Shown: in pieces, positions 37,289-46,016 of the stretch
How positions within the stretch are numbered: the first letter of the stretch is position 1
Layout: each line of letters starts with the position of its first letter
NCBI RefSeq assembly: GCF_000515255.1
Contig: NZ_KI911559.1
Coordinates: 4,112,525 to 4,176,524 of the forward strand
Source of the DNA: Rhodovibrio salinarum DSM 9154
GTDB lineage: Bacteria > Pseudomonadota > Alphaproteobacteria > Kiloniellales > Rhodovibrionaceae
DNA length: 64,000 bases
Direction of reading: 5' to 3'
The notes under the pieces: model-generated
What the model was told of the DNA's origin: nothing
Database searches by the model: none
Seen by the model: the letters and a program-made list of their open reading frames with translations, nothing else
Translations under genes and position numbers: made by a program

Positions 37289-39556
37289 TTGTTCGCACGT
37301 CCGTACACCAAAACGCCCGCAGCCTCGAACGGGAGAGCCATCAGCCGCCAGACGCGGCCACACGCCAGCGTGTTGGCGCTACTGGCAGTCGCCGCCGCGT
37401 GGCTGGCCTGCGCGGCACCAGTCGCAGCCGCCAGCAGCGATTGGGCCAACAACGAACAAGGCCGCGTGCGCCTGATCTCGGCCAGCCAGGGAACCGGTGG
37501 CCAGAGCGACCTCCGGCTCGGCCTGCAGTTCAACATGGCCAAGGGGTGGAAGATCTACTGGCGCTCTCCGGGGGAAGCCGGCTACCCGCCGCAGGTCGAC
37601 TGGAGCGGTTCGGAGAATCTCGCCGATGCCGAAATCCGCTGGCCGGTGCCGCACCGCTTTCAACTGTTCGGGCTGCAGACCTTCGGCTACGGCGGGGAGG
37701 TCGTGCTGCCGGTCGACGCGGTCGCCAAGGACCCTGCCAAGCCGGTGCGGGTGCACGCCAAGCTCGACTACCTGACCTGCGCGGAAATCTGCGTCCCGCG
37801 TAAGGCAACGCTGGCGATGACGCTGCCCGCAGACACCGGCGGTCCCAGCCAGCAAGCGCACCTGATCGACCGATTCCGATCCCAGGTGCCGGGAGAAGGG
37901 GCGGCCGCCGGCCTCGCGCTCACCGCTGTCGACCTGGTGGCCGACAGCAAGCAACCCGTGCTCGAGCTGACGGCCAGCGCCCAACCGCCGTTCGAAGCGC
38001 CGGACGCGGTCGTCGAGGGACTGCCGGAGACCAAGTTCGCCAAGCCGGAGGTGACGTTGACCGCAGACGGCCGGGACGCCGTGCTGCGGCTGACCGGGCA
38101 ACGCGGCAAGCTGGCCGAAGGCACGCTTGCCGGCAAAACGGTGACGATCACGCTGTTCGACGGCAATCGCGGGCTGGAGCGTGAGCTCACGCTGGGCGAG
38201 GAGATCGGCGCCGGTGCGCCCGGAGCGCCGGCCGCCTCGAACGGCGGCGGGCTCAGTTGGAGCGGCCCGGGGGTCAGCCCCACCGACTTCGTCGGCATCC
38301 TGGGGCTCGCGGTGCTGGGCGGGCTGGTTCTGAACCTGATGCCGTGCGTGCTGCCCGTGCTGTCGCTGAAGCTACTCAGCGTCGTCGGCCAGGGCGGCCG
38401 GGAGCGCCGGCACGTGCGCCAGTCCTTCCTCGCCTCCGCGGCAGGGATCGTCGCGTGCTTCCTGCTGCTGGCCGCGGGCGCGGCAGCGCTCAAGGCCGCC
38501 GGCATGGCGGTGGGCTGGGGCGTGCAGTTCCAGCAACCGCTGTTCCTGGTGGCGCTGACGCTGATCCTGACGCTGTTCGCCTGCAACCTGTTCGGCCTGT
38601 TCGAGGTACGCCTGCCCGGCCGCCTCAACGACGCGCTGGCGCGCGCCGGCAGCGGTGCGGGCGATCCCAGCCACCGCGAAGGACTGGCCGGCCATTTCGC
38701 CACCGGCATGTTCGCGACCCTGCTGGCGACCCCTTGTTCCGCTCCGTTCCTGGGCACGGCGATCGGCTTCGCGCTGTCGCGTGGGTTGCTGGAAATCCTG
38801 GCGATCTTCCTGGCACTCGGAATCGGGTTAGCACTGCCCTACCTGGCGGTCGCCGCCGTCCCGTCGCTGGCGGCGAGCCTGCCGCGCCCCGGGCAGTGGA
38901 TGGTCACGGTACGTCGTATCCTAGGCGTCGCGCTGGCGGGCACGGCCGTCTGGCTGCTGACCGTGCTGGCCGCGCAGGACGGACAGGTCACCGCACTGGT
39001 CGTCACTGGATTGATGATCGCCCTGGGCGGGCTGATCGCGCTGCGCCTGAAACTGGCCGGGACGCTGCGCAAGGCGGTCCCGGCCGGGGCGGCGATGCTG
39101 GCCCTGGCGGCTTTCGCCGCGCCCGTCGCCCTGCCTGGGTCCACGGATGCCGGCAACCGCGATAAGGCCGGCGCCGCGCAACAGGACAGTGCCGACTGGC
39201 GCCCGCTGGACGTGGCGGCGATCGATCGAATGGTCGATGACGGCAAGGTGGTGTTCGTCGATGTGACCGCCGACTGGTGTATCACCTGCCAGGTCAACAA
39301 GAAGCTGGTGATCGATAGCGATCGGGTGCAGCAACGCCTGAATCAGCCACAGGTCGTGCGCATGCGTGGCGACTGGACCGAGCCGTCCGACCGGATCGCC
39401 AACTATCTCGCCAGTTTCGGGCGGTACGGCATCCCATTCAATGCGGTCTATGGTCCGGGGGCACCGGACGGCCTCGTGCTGCCCGAATTGCTCAGCAAAT
39501 CCGCGGTGATGGATGCGATCGCCCAGGCGAAGGACCAACAGACTGCCGCGCGCTGA
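37289..39556 (+). CDS. DsbD/ScsB-type thiol-disulfide reductase with thioredoxin domain
   Basis: A 755-residue membrane protein from a TTG start at 37289, the only start that leaves a good signal peptide (cut after APVAAA near residue 48). The N-terminal periplasmic domain includes GWKIYWRSPGEAGYPP and the redox pair CAEIC. About eight membrane helices follow, with LMPCVLPVLSLK and the partner cysteine region TPCSAPFLG. The C-terminal thioredoxin domain has WCITC. It moves electrons from cytoplasmic thioredoxin to periplasmic partners, as DsbD or the copper-linked ScsB do. The N-terminal domain favours ScsB. Confidence 0.9.
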   Translation: MFARPYTKTPAASNGRAISRQTRPHASVLALLAVAAAWLACAAPVAAASSDWANNEQGRVRLISASQGTGGQSDLRLGLQFNMAKGWKIYWRSPGEAGYPPQVDWSGSENLADAEIRWPVPHRFQLFGLQTFGYGGEVVLPVDAVAKDPAKPVRVHAKLDYLTCAEICVPRKATLAMTLPADTGGPSQQAHLIDRFRSQVPGEGAAAGLALTAVDLVADSKQPVLELTASAQPPFEAPDAVVEGLPETKFAKPEVTLTADGRDAVLRLTGQRGKLAEGTLAGKTVTITLFDGNRGLERELTLGEEIGAGAPGAPAASNGGGLSWSGPGVSPTDFVGILGLAVLGGLVLNLMPCVLPVLSLKLLSVVGQGGRERRHVRQSFLASAAGIVACFLLLAAGAAALKAAGMAVGWGVQFQQPLFLVALTLILTLFACNLFGLFEVRLPGRLNDALARAGSGAGDPSHREGLAGHFATGMFATLLATPCSAPFLGTAIGFALSRGLLEILAIFLALGIGLALPYLAVAAVPSLAASLPRPGQWMVTVRRILGVALAGTAVWLLTVLAAQDGQVTALVVTGLMIALGGLIALRLKLAGTLRKAVPAGAAMLALAAFAAPVALPGSTDAGNRDKAGAAQQDSADWRPLDVAAIDRMVDDGKVVFVDVTADWCITCQVNKKLVIDSDRVQQRLNQPQVVRMRGDWTEPSDRIANYLASFGRYGIPFNAVYGPGAPDGLVLPELLSKSAVMDAIAQAKDQQTAAR

Positions 39557-39763
39557 ACGGCCGTGATGCCTGCGACTGTCCGCGACGGCCACGCCCCTAT
39601 CCAAAAGACCGCCGGACCGACCTTTTCGTGGGTCCAGGGCTCTCCTATGTTAGCGCCAGATACCCGACCCTCCGGTGCGGTTTCTGGCGCATAGCCGCTG
39701 GCGACCCACCGACGACGGCCGCACGCCGGCCGGAAAGCCATCGAAGCAAAGGGGATGAATGAG

Positions 39764-40246
39764 ATGATCAAAGTGGGTGACGAGCTTCCAGACGCGACCC
39801 TGCGTAAGCTGGGCCAGGACGGCATCGACGAGGTCACCGCGAAAGACTTCTTCAAGGGACGCAAGGTGGCGCTGATCGGCGTGCCCGGCGCCTACACCCC
39901 AACCTGCTCGAACGAGCACCTGCCGGGCTTTGTCGAGAAGGCCAAGCAATTCCACGACAAGGGCGTGGATGAGGTCGCCTGCATGTCGGTGAACGACCCC
40001 TTCGTCCTCAAGGCCTGGGGCGAGCATAGCAACGTCGGTGACAGCGTGACCCTGCTGTCGGACGGCAATGCGGAACTGACGCAGAAAATGGGCCTGGAAT
40101 TCGACGGCAGTGGCGCCGGCCTCGGCACCCGGTGCAAGCGCTTCGCGATGCTGGTCGACAACGGCGTGGTCAAGGCTCTGAACGTCGAGGACAGCCCAGG
40201 CTCCGTCGAGGTCACCAACGCCGACAAACTGCTCGCGGAGCTGTAG
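39764..40246 (+). CDS. peroxiredoxin of the Prx5 type
   Basis: A 160-residue protein. ATG 39764 is preferred over ATG 39755 because the AAAGGGG site is nine bases from the former and touches the latter. The peroxidatic cysteine is Cys48 in PGAYTPTCSNEH, the Prx5 signature, and RCKRFAMLVDNG holds the conserved arginine. It reduces peroxides with thiols, probably in the cytoplasm. It follows the ScsB-like gene by about 200 bases, a sensible redox neighbour. Confidence 0.93.
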   Translation: MIKVGDELPDATLRKLGQDGIDEVTAKDFFKGRKVALIGVPGAYTPTCSNEHLPGFVEKAKQFHDKGVDEVACMSVNDPFVLKAWGEHSNVGDSVTLLSDGNAELTQKMGLEFDGSGAGLGTRCKRFAMLVDNGVVKALNVEDSPGSVEVTNADKLLAEL

Positions 40247-40751
40247 CCCCCACAGCGATTGATCGCCGGACGTCTGCTGGCCAGTTCCGCAGGCCAAGAC
40301 GGATAAGGCCGGCAAATACGACTGCGCGCAGCCTACCAACGCCCCTTGGTCCCCGAAGCTCCGCCGCTTGGCGATCCAGGGACCAAGGGGCGGTTACGTT
40401 TTAGGCACGCTGAATTTTTTGATTGACCGCACGTCCCTCGGCTCTTGTTTGATGGTGCGCACAAGCAAGGCGTCGGGCCGCTTTTCTTATTCGACCTGAT
40501 GATTTCTGCACCCTTGCGCGATCACGGCGCCAAACATGAGTCTAGCGCTGAATCTCCCGTCGACCCGCCAAACGGTAAATAAATAATTAACAAAAATAAC
40601 CCTGCATTCAAGGCAAGCCTTCGCTGTTCTTAACCTCTCTTTGACAATACTATTGCTAGTTGCTTTTTCAGCGCATTCACAGTACCGTCATTTCGTACTG
40701 AGTTGCTGGGAACCGGTGTCAGCTTGGCTGGCCGAGGAAGGGAGAGAGGCG
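40247..40751. other. 505-base intergenic region with strong hairpin
   Basis: No supported gene is present. It holds the 14-base inverted repeat listed separately, then an AT-richer stretch (about 40400-40680). A TTGACA at 40641 has no good -10 at the right distance. The DUF2336 gene begins at its end. Confidence 0.55.
40340..40392. repeat. 14-base perfect inverted repeat, terminator or other structure
   Basis: CGCCCCTTGGTCCC (40340-40353) pairs perfectly with GGGACCAAGGGGCG (40379-40392) around a 25-base loop. A short T-rich end (gttacgtttt) follows on the plus strand. It may end the peroxiredoxin transcript, although the arms and loop are long for an ordinary terminator. Confidence 0.6.
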
Positions 40752-41882
40752 GTGGCCGACAAGCCAGTCTCACCGCAGGAAGCGCGCAGGCTGCTTGCGC
40801 GGCATCTTGAAAATCTGCGAGAGGCCCCCGGGGCCGCCGCCCGAGCGCAGACAGCGCGCGATGTGGCCAGTGGGCTGAATTCGGGCCACCTGTCGGAGTC
40901 CGAAAGCCAGCTCGCGCTGAACATCCTGGAAATGCTGATCTACGACACGGCGACCGCGGTACGCGCGGCGGTTGCCTCCGAACTCGCGCACTCCCCCGCC
41001 CTTCCGGAGACCTGGGCGCGGGAACTGGCCTGCGACGTTTCCGAAGTCGCCGTGCCGGTGCTGCGGTACGCCCAGACCCTGTCGGACAACGACCTCATCG
41101 CGATCATCGAGTATGCCGAGGCTGAGAAGCTCCAGGTGATCAGCCAGCGCGACCAGGTCAGCCAGCGGGTCAGCGGAGCGCTGATCGAACAGGGCGACCA
41201 GGCCACGGTAACGCACCTACTGAACAACGACGGGGCCGAGATCGCCAAACGCTCGCTGGGCTGGGCGCTGTCGCGCTTCCGAAACAGCGAGGACGTGCAT
41301 CGCGGACTGCTGAACCGGCAACTGCCGCCCCGGGTCCTGGTGGCGCTCGTCAACTGTGCCAGCGAGGATCTGCGGCGCGAGTTGCTGCAACGTCAGGACC
41401 TCTCGGCGGCGGTGCGCGACAATGTCATGGCGCTGGGCGAGGAAGCCGCGCTGCACGTCGTGCTCGCTGGCAAGGAAAGCGACGACCCCGCGGAGACCGT
41501 GAACACGCTGGTGCAAAGCGGCAAGCTGACCGACCGGCTGTTGCTGCGGGTGCTGCTGGAAGGCCAATTTACGCTGTTTGTGCACGGCCTGGCGGCGCGG
41601 GCCGGCGATGCTTACGAAGACGCGGCCCGCAAAATAGAAGCCGGCGATGCCTTTGCCCGCAGCGGCCTCTACCGCGAGGCCGGGATCGCCGAGCGTCTGT
41701 TCAATGCCTTTAACGCGGCCTGTTCGGCAGCCCAGCCTTATCTGAAAAGTGGCCGTGCGCTCGACGATGCCTTCCGGGCGAAGGCAATCAACAACATCCG
41801 CGCGAGCTATCCGGCCATCACTGGGGATTCCCTCGCAGCGGTCTTGAGCGGCCTGTCCAAGACCACCGCCAGCGCCTGGTAA
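40752..41882 (+). CDS. DUF2336 protein
   Basis: A 376-residue protein. GTG 40752 is chosen because a GGGAGAGAGG stretch precedes it; in-frame starts exist further upstream. It is all-helical with HEAT-like repeats (ALNILEMLIYDTATAVRAAV, SEVAVPVLRYAQTLSDNDLI, VTHLLNNDGAEI). DUF2336 proteins are found mostly in Alphaproteobacteria and are of unknown function. No membrane helix or signal is seen. Confidence 0.82.
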   Translation: MADKPVSPQEARRLLARHLENLREAPGAAARAQTARDVASGLNSGHLSESESQLALNILEMLIYDTATAVRAAVASELAHSPALPETWARELACDVSEVAVPVLRYAQTLSDNDLIAIIEYAEAEKLQVISQRDQVSQRVSGALIEQGDQATVTHLLNNDGAEIAKRSLGWALSRFRNSEDVHRGLLNRQLPPRVLVALVNCASEDLRRELLQRQDLSAAVRDNVMALGEEAALHVVLAGKESDDPAETVNTLVQSGKLTDRLLLRVLLEGQFTLFVHGLAARAGDAYEDAARKIEAGDAFARSGLYREAGIAERLFNAFNAACSAAQPYLKSGRALDDAFRAKAINNIRASYPAITGDSLAAVLSGLSKTTASAW

Positions 41883-42022
41883 ACGACTTCAGAACATTGC
41901 AAATCCGCGTCGAGGCCCCTCCAGATAGGGGTTTTCGGCGTGGACGTCGTTCTTGCCCGGCGCATAGCCCCATAATGCCGCGCGCAACGGTCCCGCCGCC
42001 ACACGGCTGGGGTGTCGGGCGG

Positions 42023-42205
42023 CTAGTCGCTCTTGAACAGGCTCTCCGCCCCCTGCATGTAGGCGCGCTTGCGCTGGGCGACCTCGCGGACTTGGTCCAG
42101 TTCCCGTTCCAGCTTGCCGGCGTAGGCATCCAGTTCCTCGACCGACAAATCATTGAGCGGTCGCGGTTGATCCAGCCGGACGCTCGGCTCCTCGTCATCA
42201 CGCAT
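42023..42205 (-). CDS. DUF1192 mini-protein
   Basis: A 60-residue protein from ATG 42205. It matches DUF1192 in having an acidic start (MRDDEE), the LNDLSVEELDAY motif and a final helix (LERELDQVREVAQRKRAYM). The family is alphaproteobacterial and of unknown function. It is divergent from the quinone oxidoreductase gene, an arrangement common in this class. Confidence 0.82.
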   Translation of the reverse strand: MRDDEEPSVRLDQPRPLNDLSVEELDAYAGKLERELDQVREVAQRKRAYMQGAESLFKSD

Positions 42206-42314
42206 GGCCTGTCTCCTGTCGTCTCGACCGCGCTGGCGCTTGCCCTCGGCGCGCGAGGATACTAGAGCGGTCGGCGCGAGGCGAGAGCCCTGCCGCACAG
42301 CCAGGAGAACGCTG

Positions 42315-43310
42315 ATGGCCGACCTGCCGCAGACAATGACCGCGATCGAGATTCCGCAGTCCGGCGGTCCTGAGGTGCTAACCCCGACCGAACGCCCGGT
42401 GCCCACACCCGGCCACGACGACGTGCTGATCCGCGTCGAGGCCGCGGGCGTCAACCGGCCCGATGTGATGCAGCGCCAGGGCGGCTACCCGCCGCCGGAG
42501 GGCGCCAGCGACATCCCTGGTCTGGAGATCGCGGGCGAAATCGCCGCGCTCGGCGCGAACGCGGGCGACTGGCAGATCGGCGACAAGGTGACGGCGCTCG
42601 TCACCGGCGGAGGCTACGCGCAGTACTGCACCGCGCCAGCCGCGCAATGCCTGCCCTGGCCGGCCGGCTTCGACGCCGTGCATGCCGCCGCGATCCCCGA
42701 GACATACTTCACCGTCTACTCCAACGTGTTCGACCGCGGCCAGCTGAAGGCCGGGGAATCGTTCCTGGTTCATGGCGGCTCAAGCGGGATCGGCACGACA
42801 GCGATCCAGTTGGCGCACGCGTTCGGGGCGCGCGTCTTCACGACCGCCGGCACGCCGAAGAAGTGCCGTGCCTGCACGGAGCTGGGGGCCGACCGGGCAA
42901 TCAACTACCGCGAGGAAGACTTCGTCGAGGTCGTGAAGAGCCAGACGCAAGGCGGCGTCAACCTGATCCTGGACATGGTCGCCGGCGATTATATCCCGCG
43001 CGACATCAAGGCGCTGGCGCCGGAAGGCCGGCTTGTCTTCATCGCCTTCCTGGGCGGGCCGAAGGCGGAGGTCAACTTCGCCCCGGTCATGCTGAAACGC
43101 CTGACCATCACCGGTTCAACGCTGCGCGCACGGGAAGTCGCCTTCAAGGCCGACGTGGCGCGGAAACTGCACCGCCACGTCTGGCCCCTGCTGGAGCAGG
43201 GTCGCACCAAGGTGCTCGTCCATCAGACCTTTCCGCTCGAAAAGGCGGGGGACGCCCATGCCCTGATGGAAAGCTCGACCCATATCGGCAAGATCGTACT
43301 CACAATGTGA
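42315..43310 (+). CDS. zeta-crystallin-like NAD(P)H-quinone oxidoreductase
   Basis: A 331-residue MDR-superfamily protein from ATG 42315 after CAGGAGA. Motifs are AAGVNRPDVMQRQG, PGLEIAGEI, the NADP loop HGGSSGIGTTAIQLA and the C-terminal LEKAGDAHALMESSTHIGKIVL. It lacks the zinc ligands of alcohol dehydrogenases. It belongs to the PIG3-like quinone oxidoreductases that reduce quinones or related carbonyls. Confidence 0.92.
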   Translation: MADLPQTMTAIEIPQSGGPEVLTPTERPVPTPGHDDVLIRVEAAGVNRPDVMQRQGGYPPPEGASDIPGLEIAGEIAALGANAGDWQIGDKVTALVTGGGYAQYCTAPAAQCLPWPAGFDAVHAAAIPETYFTVYSNVFDRGQLKAGESFLVHGGSSGIGTTAIQLAHAFGARVFTTAGTPKKCRACTELGADRAINYREEDFVEVVKSQTQGGVNLILDMVAGDYIPRDIKALAPEGRLVFIAFLGGPKAEVNFAPVMLKRLTITGSTLRAREVAFKADVARKLHRHVWPLLEQGRTKVLVHQTFPLEKAGDAHALMESSTHIGKIVLTM

Positions 43311-43432
43311 GCGCGCGTGTCAGAACGATCACGGGTATCATGGCGATCCTGTGACCTGCCTTTTATCGCGCTTGGTGCATTCCCACCTCTTGAGTGCAGT
43401 GAAAGGCTAAGACACGAAGGAGAAGCGATACG

Positions 43433-43723
43433 ATGGCTGAAAGCAAGGACCAGTACAAAGAGCAGCTGAAAGCCAAGATCGACGAATGGAACGCGGAAAT
43501 CGATAAGCTCCGCGACAAGGCCGATCAGGCAACGGCCCAGGCACGCGAGCAGTACGAAGAGCAGATCGATAAGCTGCGCAAGCAGCAGCAGCAGATGCAG
43601 GAGCAGCTCGACACCTTGCGTCGGTCGAGTGAAAGTGCCTGGAACGACGTGAAGAAGGGCATCGACAGCGCCTGGGACAACATGGACAAGGCGGTCAGGG
43701 ATGCCTGGAGCCGTTTCCGCTAA
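43433..43723 (+). CDS. small coiled-coil protein
   Basis: A 96-residue, highly charged protein from ATG 43433 after GAAGGAGAAG. Residues ~5-70 form a continuous coiled coil (AEIDKLRDKADQA, EEQIDKLRKQQQQM), and the end is amphipathic (SAWDNMDKAVRDAWSRF). Related small proteins appear in stress-linked gene sets of Proteobacteria. No enzymatic motif is present. Confidence 0.75.
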   Translation: MAESKDQYKEQLKAKIDEWNAEIDKLRDKADQATAQAREQYEEQIDKLRKQQQQMQEQLDTLRRSSESAWNDVKKGIDSAWDNMDKAVRDAWSRFR

Positions 43724-44038
43724 GCGTTCGGCTAGGCTGTAAAATCAGCCACCGGCGACGGGATCGCAAATTCCCGCCGCCGGTGGCGCGGATCGGCCTT
43801 TCTTGCGCGTCCGTTCGCCCTTATATTTGCAACCGGTCACCCGGACATGCCGATGGTGCCGAAGTCGCTCGTGCTGGACGCACGGGCGCTTTTTGGCGTT
43901 GACGGCCGCTGAAGCGAGAGGCAACGGCCGCGCGCCGATCGGTTATCGGCCGCACCAAACCGCAAGATGCGCGCCTCTAAGGCGCTCGCGCGCGCTTGGC
44001 GTGCGGGATGCTATGGTCGCGCAAGGAGGACGAACGAA
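43724..44038. other. 315-base gap with terminator
   Basis: It contains the hairpin at 43748-43787. The remainder shows no supported gene; a short frame at 43803 overlaps trcR out of frame and has no family. The trcR ribosome site AAGGAGG lies at its end. Confidence 0.55.
43748..43787 (+). terminator. hairpin terminator after the coiled-coil gene
   Basis: GCCACCGGCG (43748-43757) pairs with CGCCGGTGGC (43778-43787), and GGGA/TCCC pair inside. A short T-rich stretch (cctttctt) follows about ten bases later. A 10-base GC stem fits an intrinsic terminator. Confidence 0.6.
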
Positions 44039-44665
44039 ATGGCTCAGCCGTTGATGCCCAAAGCCACCGCCGTGTGGTTGGTGGAAAACACCGCGCTTAC
44101 CTTCGACCAGATCGCCCAGTTCTGCGGCCTGCACCCGCTGGAGGTGCAAGGCATCGCCGACGGCGAGGTCGCCACCGGCATCAAGGGCATGGACCCGATC
44201 GCCAACGCCGAGGTGACGCGCGAGGAGATCGAGCGCTGCCAGAAGAACCCCAGCGCCAAGCTGCAGCCCGCGAAAAGCGACTTGCCGAAACCGGTCTCGC
44301 GCACCAAGGGGCCGAAATACACCCCAATCGCCAAGCGCCAGGACAAGCCGGACGGCATCGCCTGGATCCTGCGCAACCATCCTGAGGTGAAGGACGCGCA
44401 GATCTGCCGGCTGATCGGCACGACCAAGAACACCATCCAGGCGATCCGCGACCGTACGCACTGGAACTCCCCCAACATCCGCCAGCGCGATCCCGTCCTG
44501 CTGGGTCTGTGCACGCAGTCCGAACTGAACGAAACGATCGAAACCGCGCGCCGCCAACAAGCCCGCAAGCCGGGCGAGAAACAGGACGCCACGGCCGAGA
44601 CCGGCGCCGAGACGGCCGCGCAACCGAACGACGACATCCCGGGAGGCGGCGGCGAGGACTACTGA
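44039..44665 (+). CDS. trcR: cell-cycle transcriptional regulator TrcR (DUF1013)
   Basis: A 208-residue protein from ATG 44039 after a perfect AAGGAGG. It matches DUF1013 throughout: LMPKATAVWLVENTALTFDQ (split over the first 25 residues), FCGLHPLEVQGIADGEV, GMDPIANAEVTREEIERC and PDGIAWILRNHPEV. It ends in a divergent Gly/Ala-rich tail. In Alphaproteobacteria the family is named TrcR and linked to cell-cycle transcription control. Two helix-turn-helix-like parts are visible. Confidence 0.9.
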   Translation: MAQPLMPKATAVWLVENTALTFDQIAQFCGLHPLEVQGIADGEVATGIKGMDPIANAEVTREEIERCQKNPSAKLQPAKSDLPKPVSRTKGPKYTPIAKRQDKPDGIAWILRNHPEVKDAQICRLIGTTKNTIQAIRDRTHWNSPNIRQRDPVLLGLCTQSELNETIETARRQQARKPGEKQDATAETGAETAAQPNDDIPGGGGEDY

Positions 44666-44699
44666 GCCGCGCCCGCCACGGACGGTCGCCTGGAGCACG

Positions 44700-44733
44700 A
44701 AAACGGCGCGATCCGATAGGGTCGCGCCGTTTT
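44700..44733 (+). terminator. intrinsic terminator after trcR
   Basis: AAAACGGCGCGA (44700-44711) pairs perfectly with TCGCGCCGTTTT (44722-44733), with a 10-base loop. The U-tract is provided by the arm itself. The structure is symmetric and could also stop leftward transcripts. Confidence 0.85.
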
Positions 44734-44845
44734 CGTATTGAAGGGCCTTCGGCGGGCGGCACGATCTTCAGCACCGCGCCCCATTGGCTCTACGGTCGTC
44801 CACCAAGCTCTTGTGCGCGCAAGCTCGGACAAGCGCAGCTTGTCG

Positions 44846-45628
44846 CTAAGCCTCCTCCGGCGGCGGAACCGTGTAGTTCAGCGCGAGCCGGCCGCCGTCG
44901 GGGTAGAGGCACTGGCCGGTCATGTAGCTGGAATCTTCGCTCGCCAGGAACACCGCGACCTTGGCGACCTCATCCGGTTCGCCCAGCCGGCCCATCGGCG
45001 TTCGGGACATCAGGCCACGCCATTTTTCCGGGTCGGCGTTCACTTGGCGCACCATATCCGTGCCGATCGACCCCGGCCCGATCGCGTTGGCGCGGATGCC
45101 GTGCGGCGCCAGTGCCAGGGATTCCGCCTTGGTCAGTTGATTGATCCCACCCTTGGCCGTGACGTAGGGCGTGATCTGCGGAATCGCGAGCACCGCGTTG
45201 ACCGAGGACATGTTGATCAGCGTGCCGCCGCCGCCCTGCGCCACCATCTGCTTGGCCGCCGCCTGGCCCAGCAGGAAAACGCCCTTCAGATTGACACGGA
45301 TCACCCGGTCGAAGTCTTCCTCGGTCAACTCCAGAAACTCGCTGACCGCGACCAGGGCGGCGTTCGCAACGGCCGTGTCGACCCGGCCGTACAGCTCGAC
45401 GGTCTTGGCGATCAGCGCATCCACCGACGCCTTGTCGCCGGCGTCACAGTGGACATAAGCGGCCTCGCCGCCCGCCTGCCGGATCGCCTCGGCCGCCTGC
45501 TCGCCCTCTTGGTCCAGCACATCGGCGAGCACGACCTTCGCGCCTTCCCGCGCGAACCGCTCGGCAATCGCCTGCCCGATCCCACGTGCGGCCCCGGTGA
45601 TGACGGCGACTTTGTTCTCCAGGCGCAT
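44846..45628 (-). CDS. short-chain dehydrogenase/reductase
   Basis: A 260-residue classical SDR from ATG 45628. The nucleotide loop is TGAARGIG near residue 11. NAALV follows, then the catalytic Ser in NMSSVNA and Tyr-x3-Lys in YVTAKGG. The C-terminus MTGQCLYPDGGRLAL is typical of glucose-1-dehydrogenase-like or 3-oxoacyl reductase-like members. Asp34 after the second strand (VVLADVLDQ) suggests NAD+ use. The substrate cannot be told. Confidence 0.9.
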   Translation of the reverse strand: MRLENKVAVITGAARGIGQAIAERFAREGAKVVLADVLDQEGEQAAEAIRQAGGEAAYVHCDAGDKASVDALIAKTVELYGRVDTAVANAALVAVSEFLELTEEDFDRVIRVNLKGVFLLGQAAAKQMVAQGGGGTLINMSSVNAVLAIPQITPYVTAKGGINQLTKAESLALAPHGIRANAIGPGSIGTDMVRQVNADPEKWRGLMSRTPMGRLGEPDEVAKVAVFLASEDSSYMTGQCLYPDGGRLALNYTVPPPEEA

Positions 45629-45834
45629 GACGTTGGCTCTCCCTCAGACTGATCGAACAGATACAGACGGCCGGCGTGACGGGAACACCGGATGACGGCT
45701 TGAGCATCTTGTCTGCCGAGGGCCGGAGCGTACACCCCTACGCGCGCCGCCCCAGCCAGCATCGAGACATCGGAAAGGCAGGGGCATGCGCGAAGACGTC
45801 ATCATCCCTATGACCGCGCACATCCCCCAGCTGT

Positions 45835-46014
45835 TCACGCCCCGCGCCAGGGACCCTGCGAGCGGTTATCCGGGACCTGGGACTGCAGGCTGTCCACCAG
45901 GCTCAGGCGGGCCGCCGCCTCGCGCTGGCGCGCCCAAGCGCGCAACAAGAGGCGCAACCCGACAAGCAGGCGGCGGGGACGGCCCGAGCGTTTTCGGCGA
46001 CGGCGACGCGGCAT
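45835..46014 (-). CDS. possible 59-residue arginine-rich small protein
   Basis: A minus-strand frame starts at ATG 46014, two bases after the propionyl-CoA synthetase stop, and ends at 45835. The translation begins MPRRRRRKRSGRPRR and has a helical middle (GLRLLLRAWARQREAAARL). No ribosome site is clear and the family is unknown. Its tight link to the upstream gene is the only support. Confidence 0.35.
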   Translation of the reverse strand: MPRRRRRKRSGRPRRLLVGLRLLLRAWARQREAAARLSLVDSLQSQVPDNRSQGPWRGA

Positions 46015-46016
46015 GG

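Noticed and set aside
40641..40670. Promoter with TTGACA before the DUF2336 gene
   Set aside because: A good -35 is present but no -10 lies at 16-18 bases.
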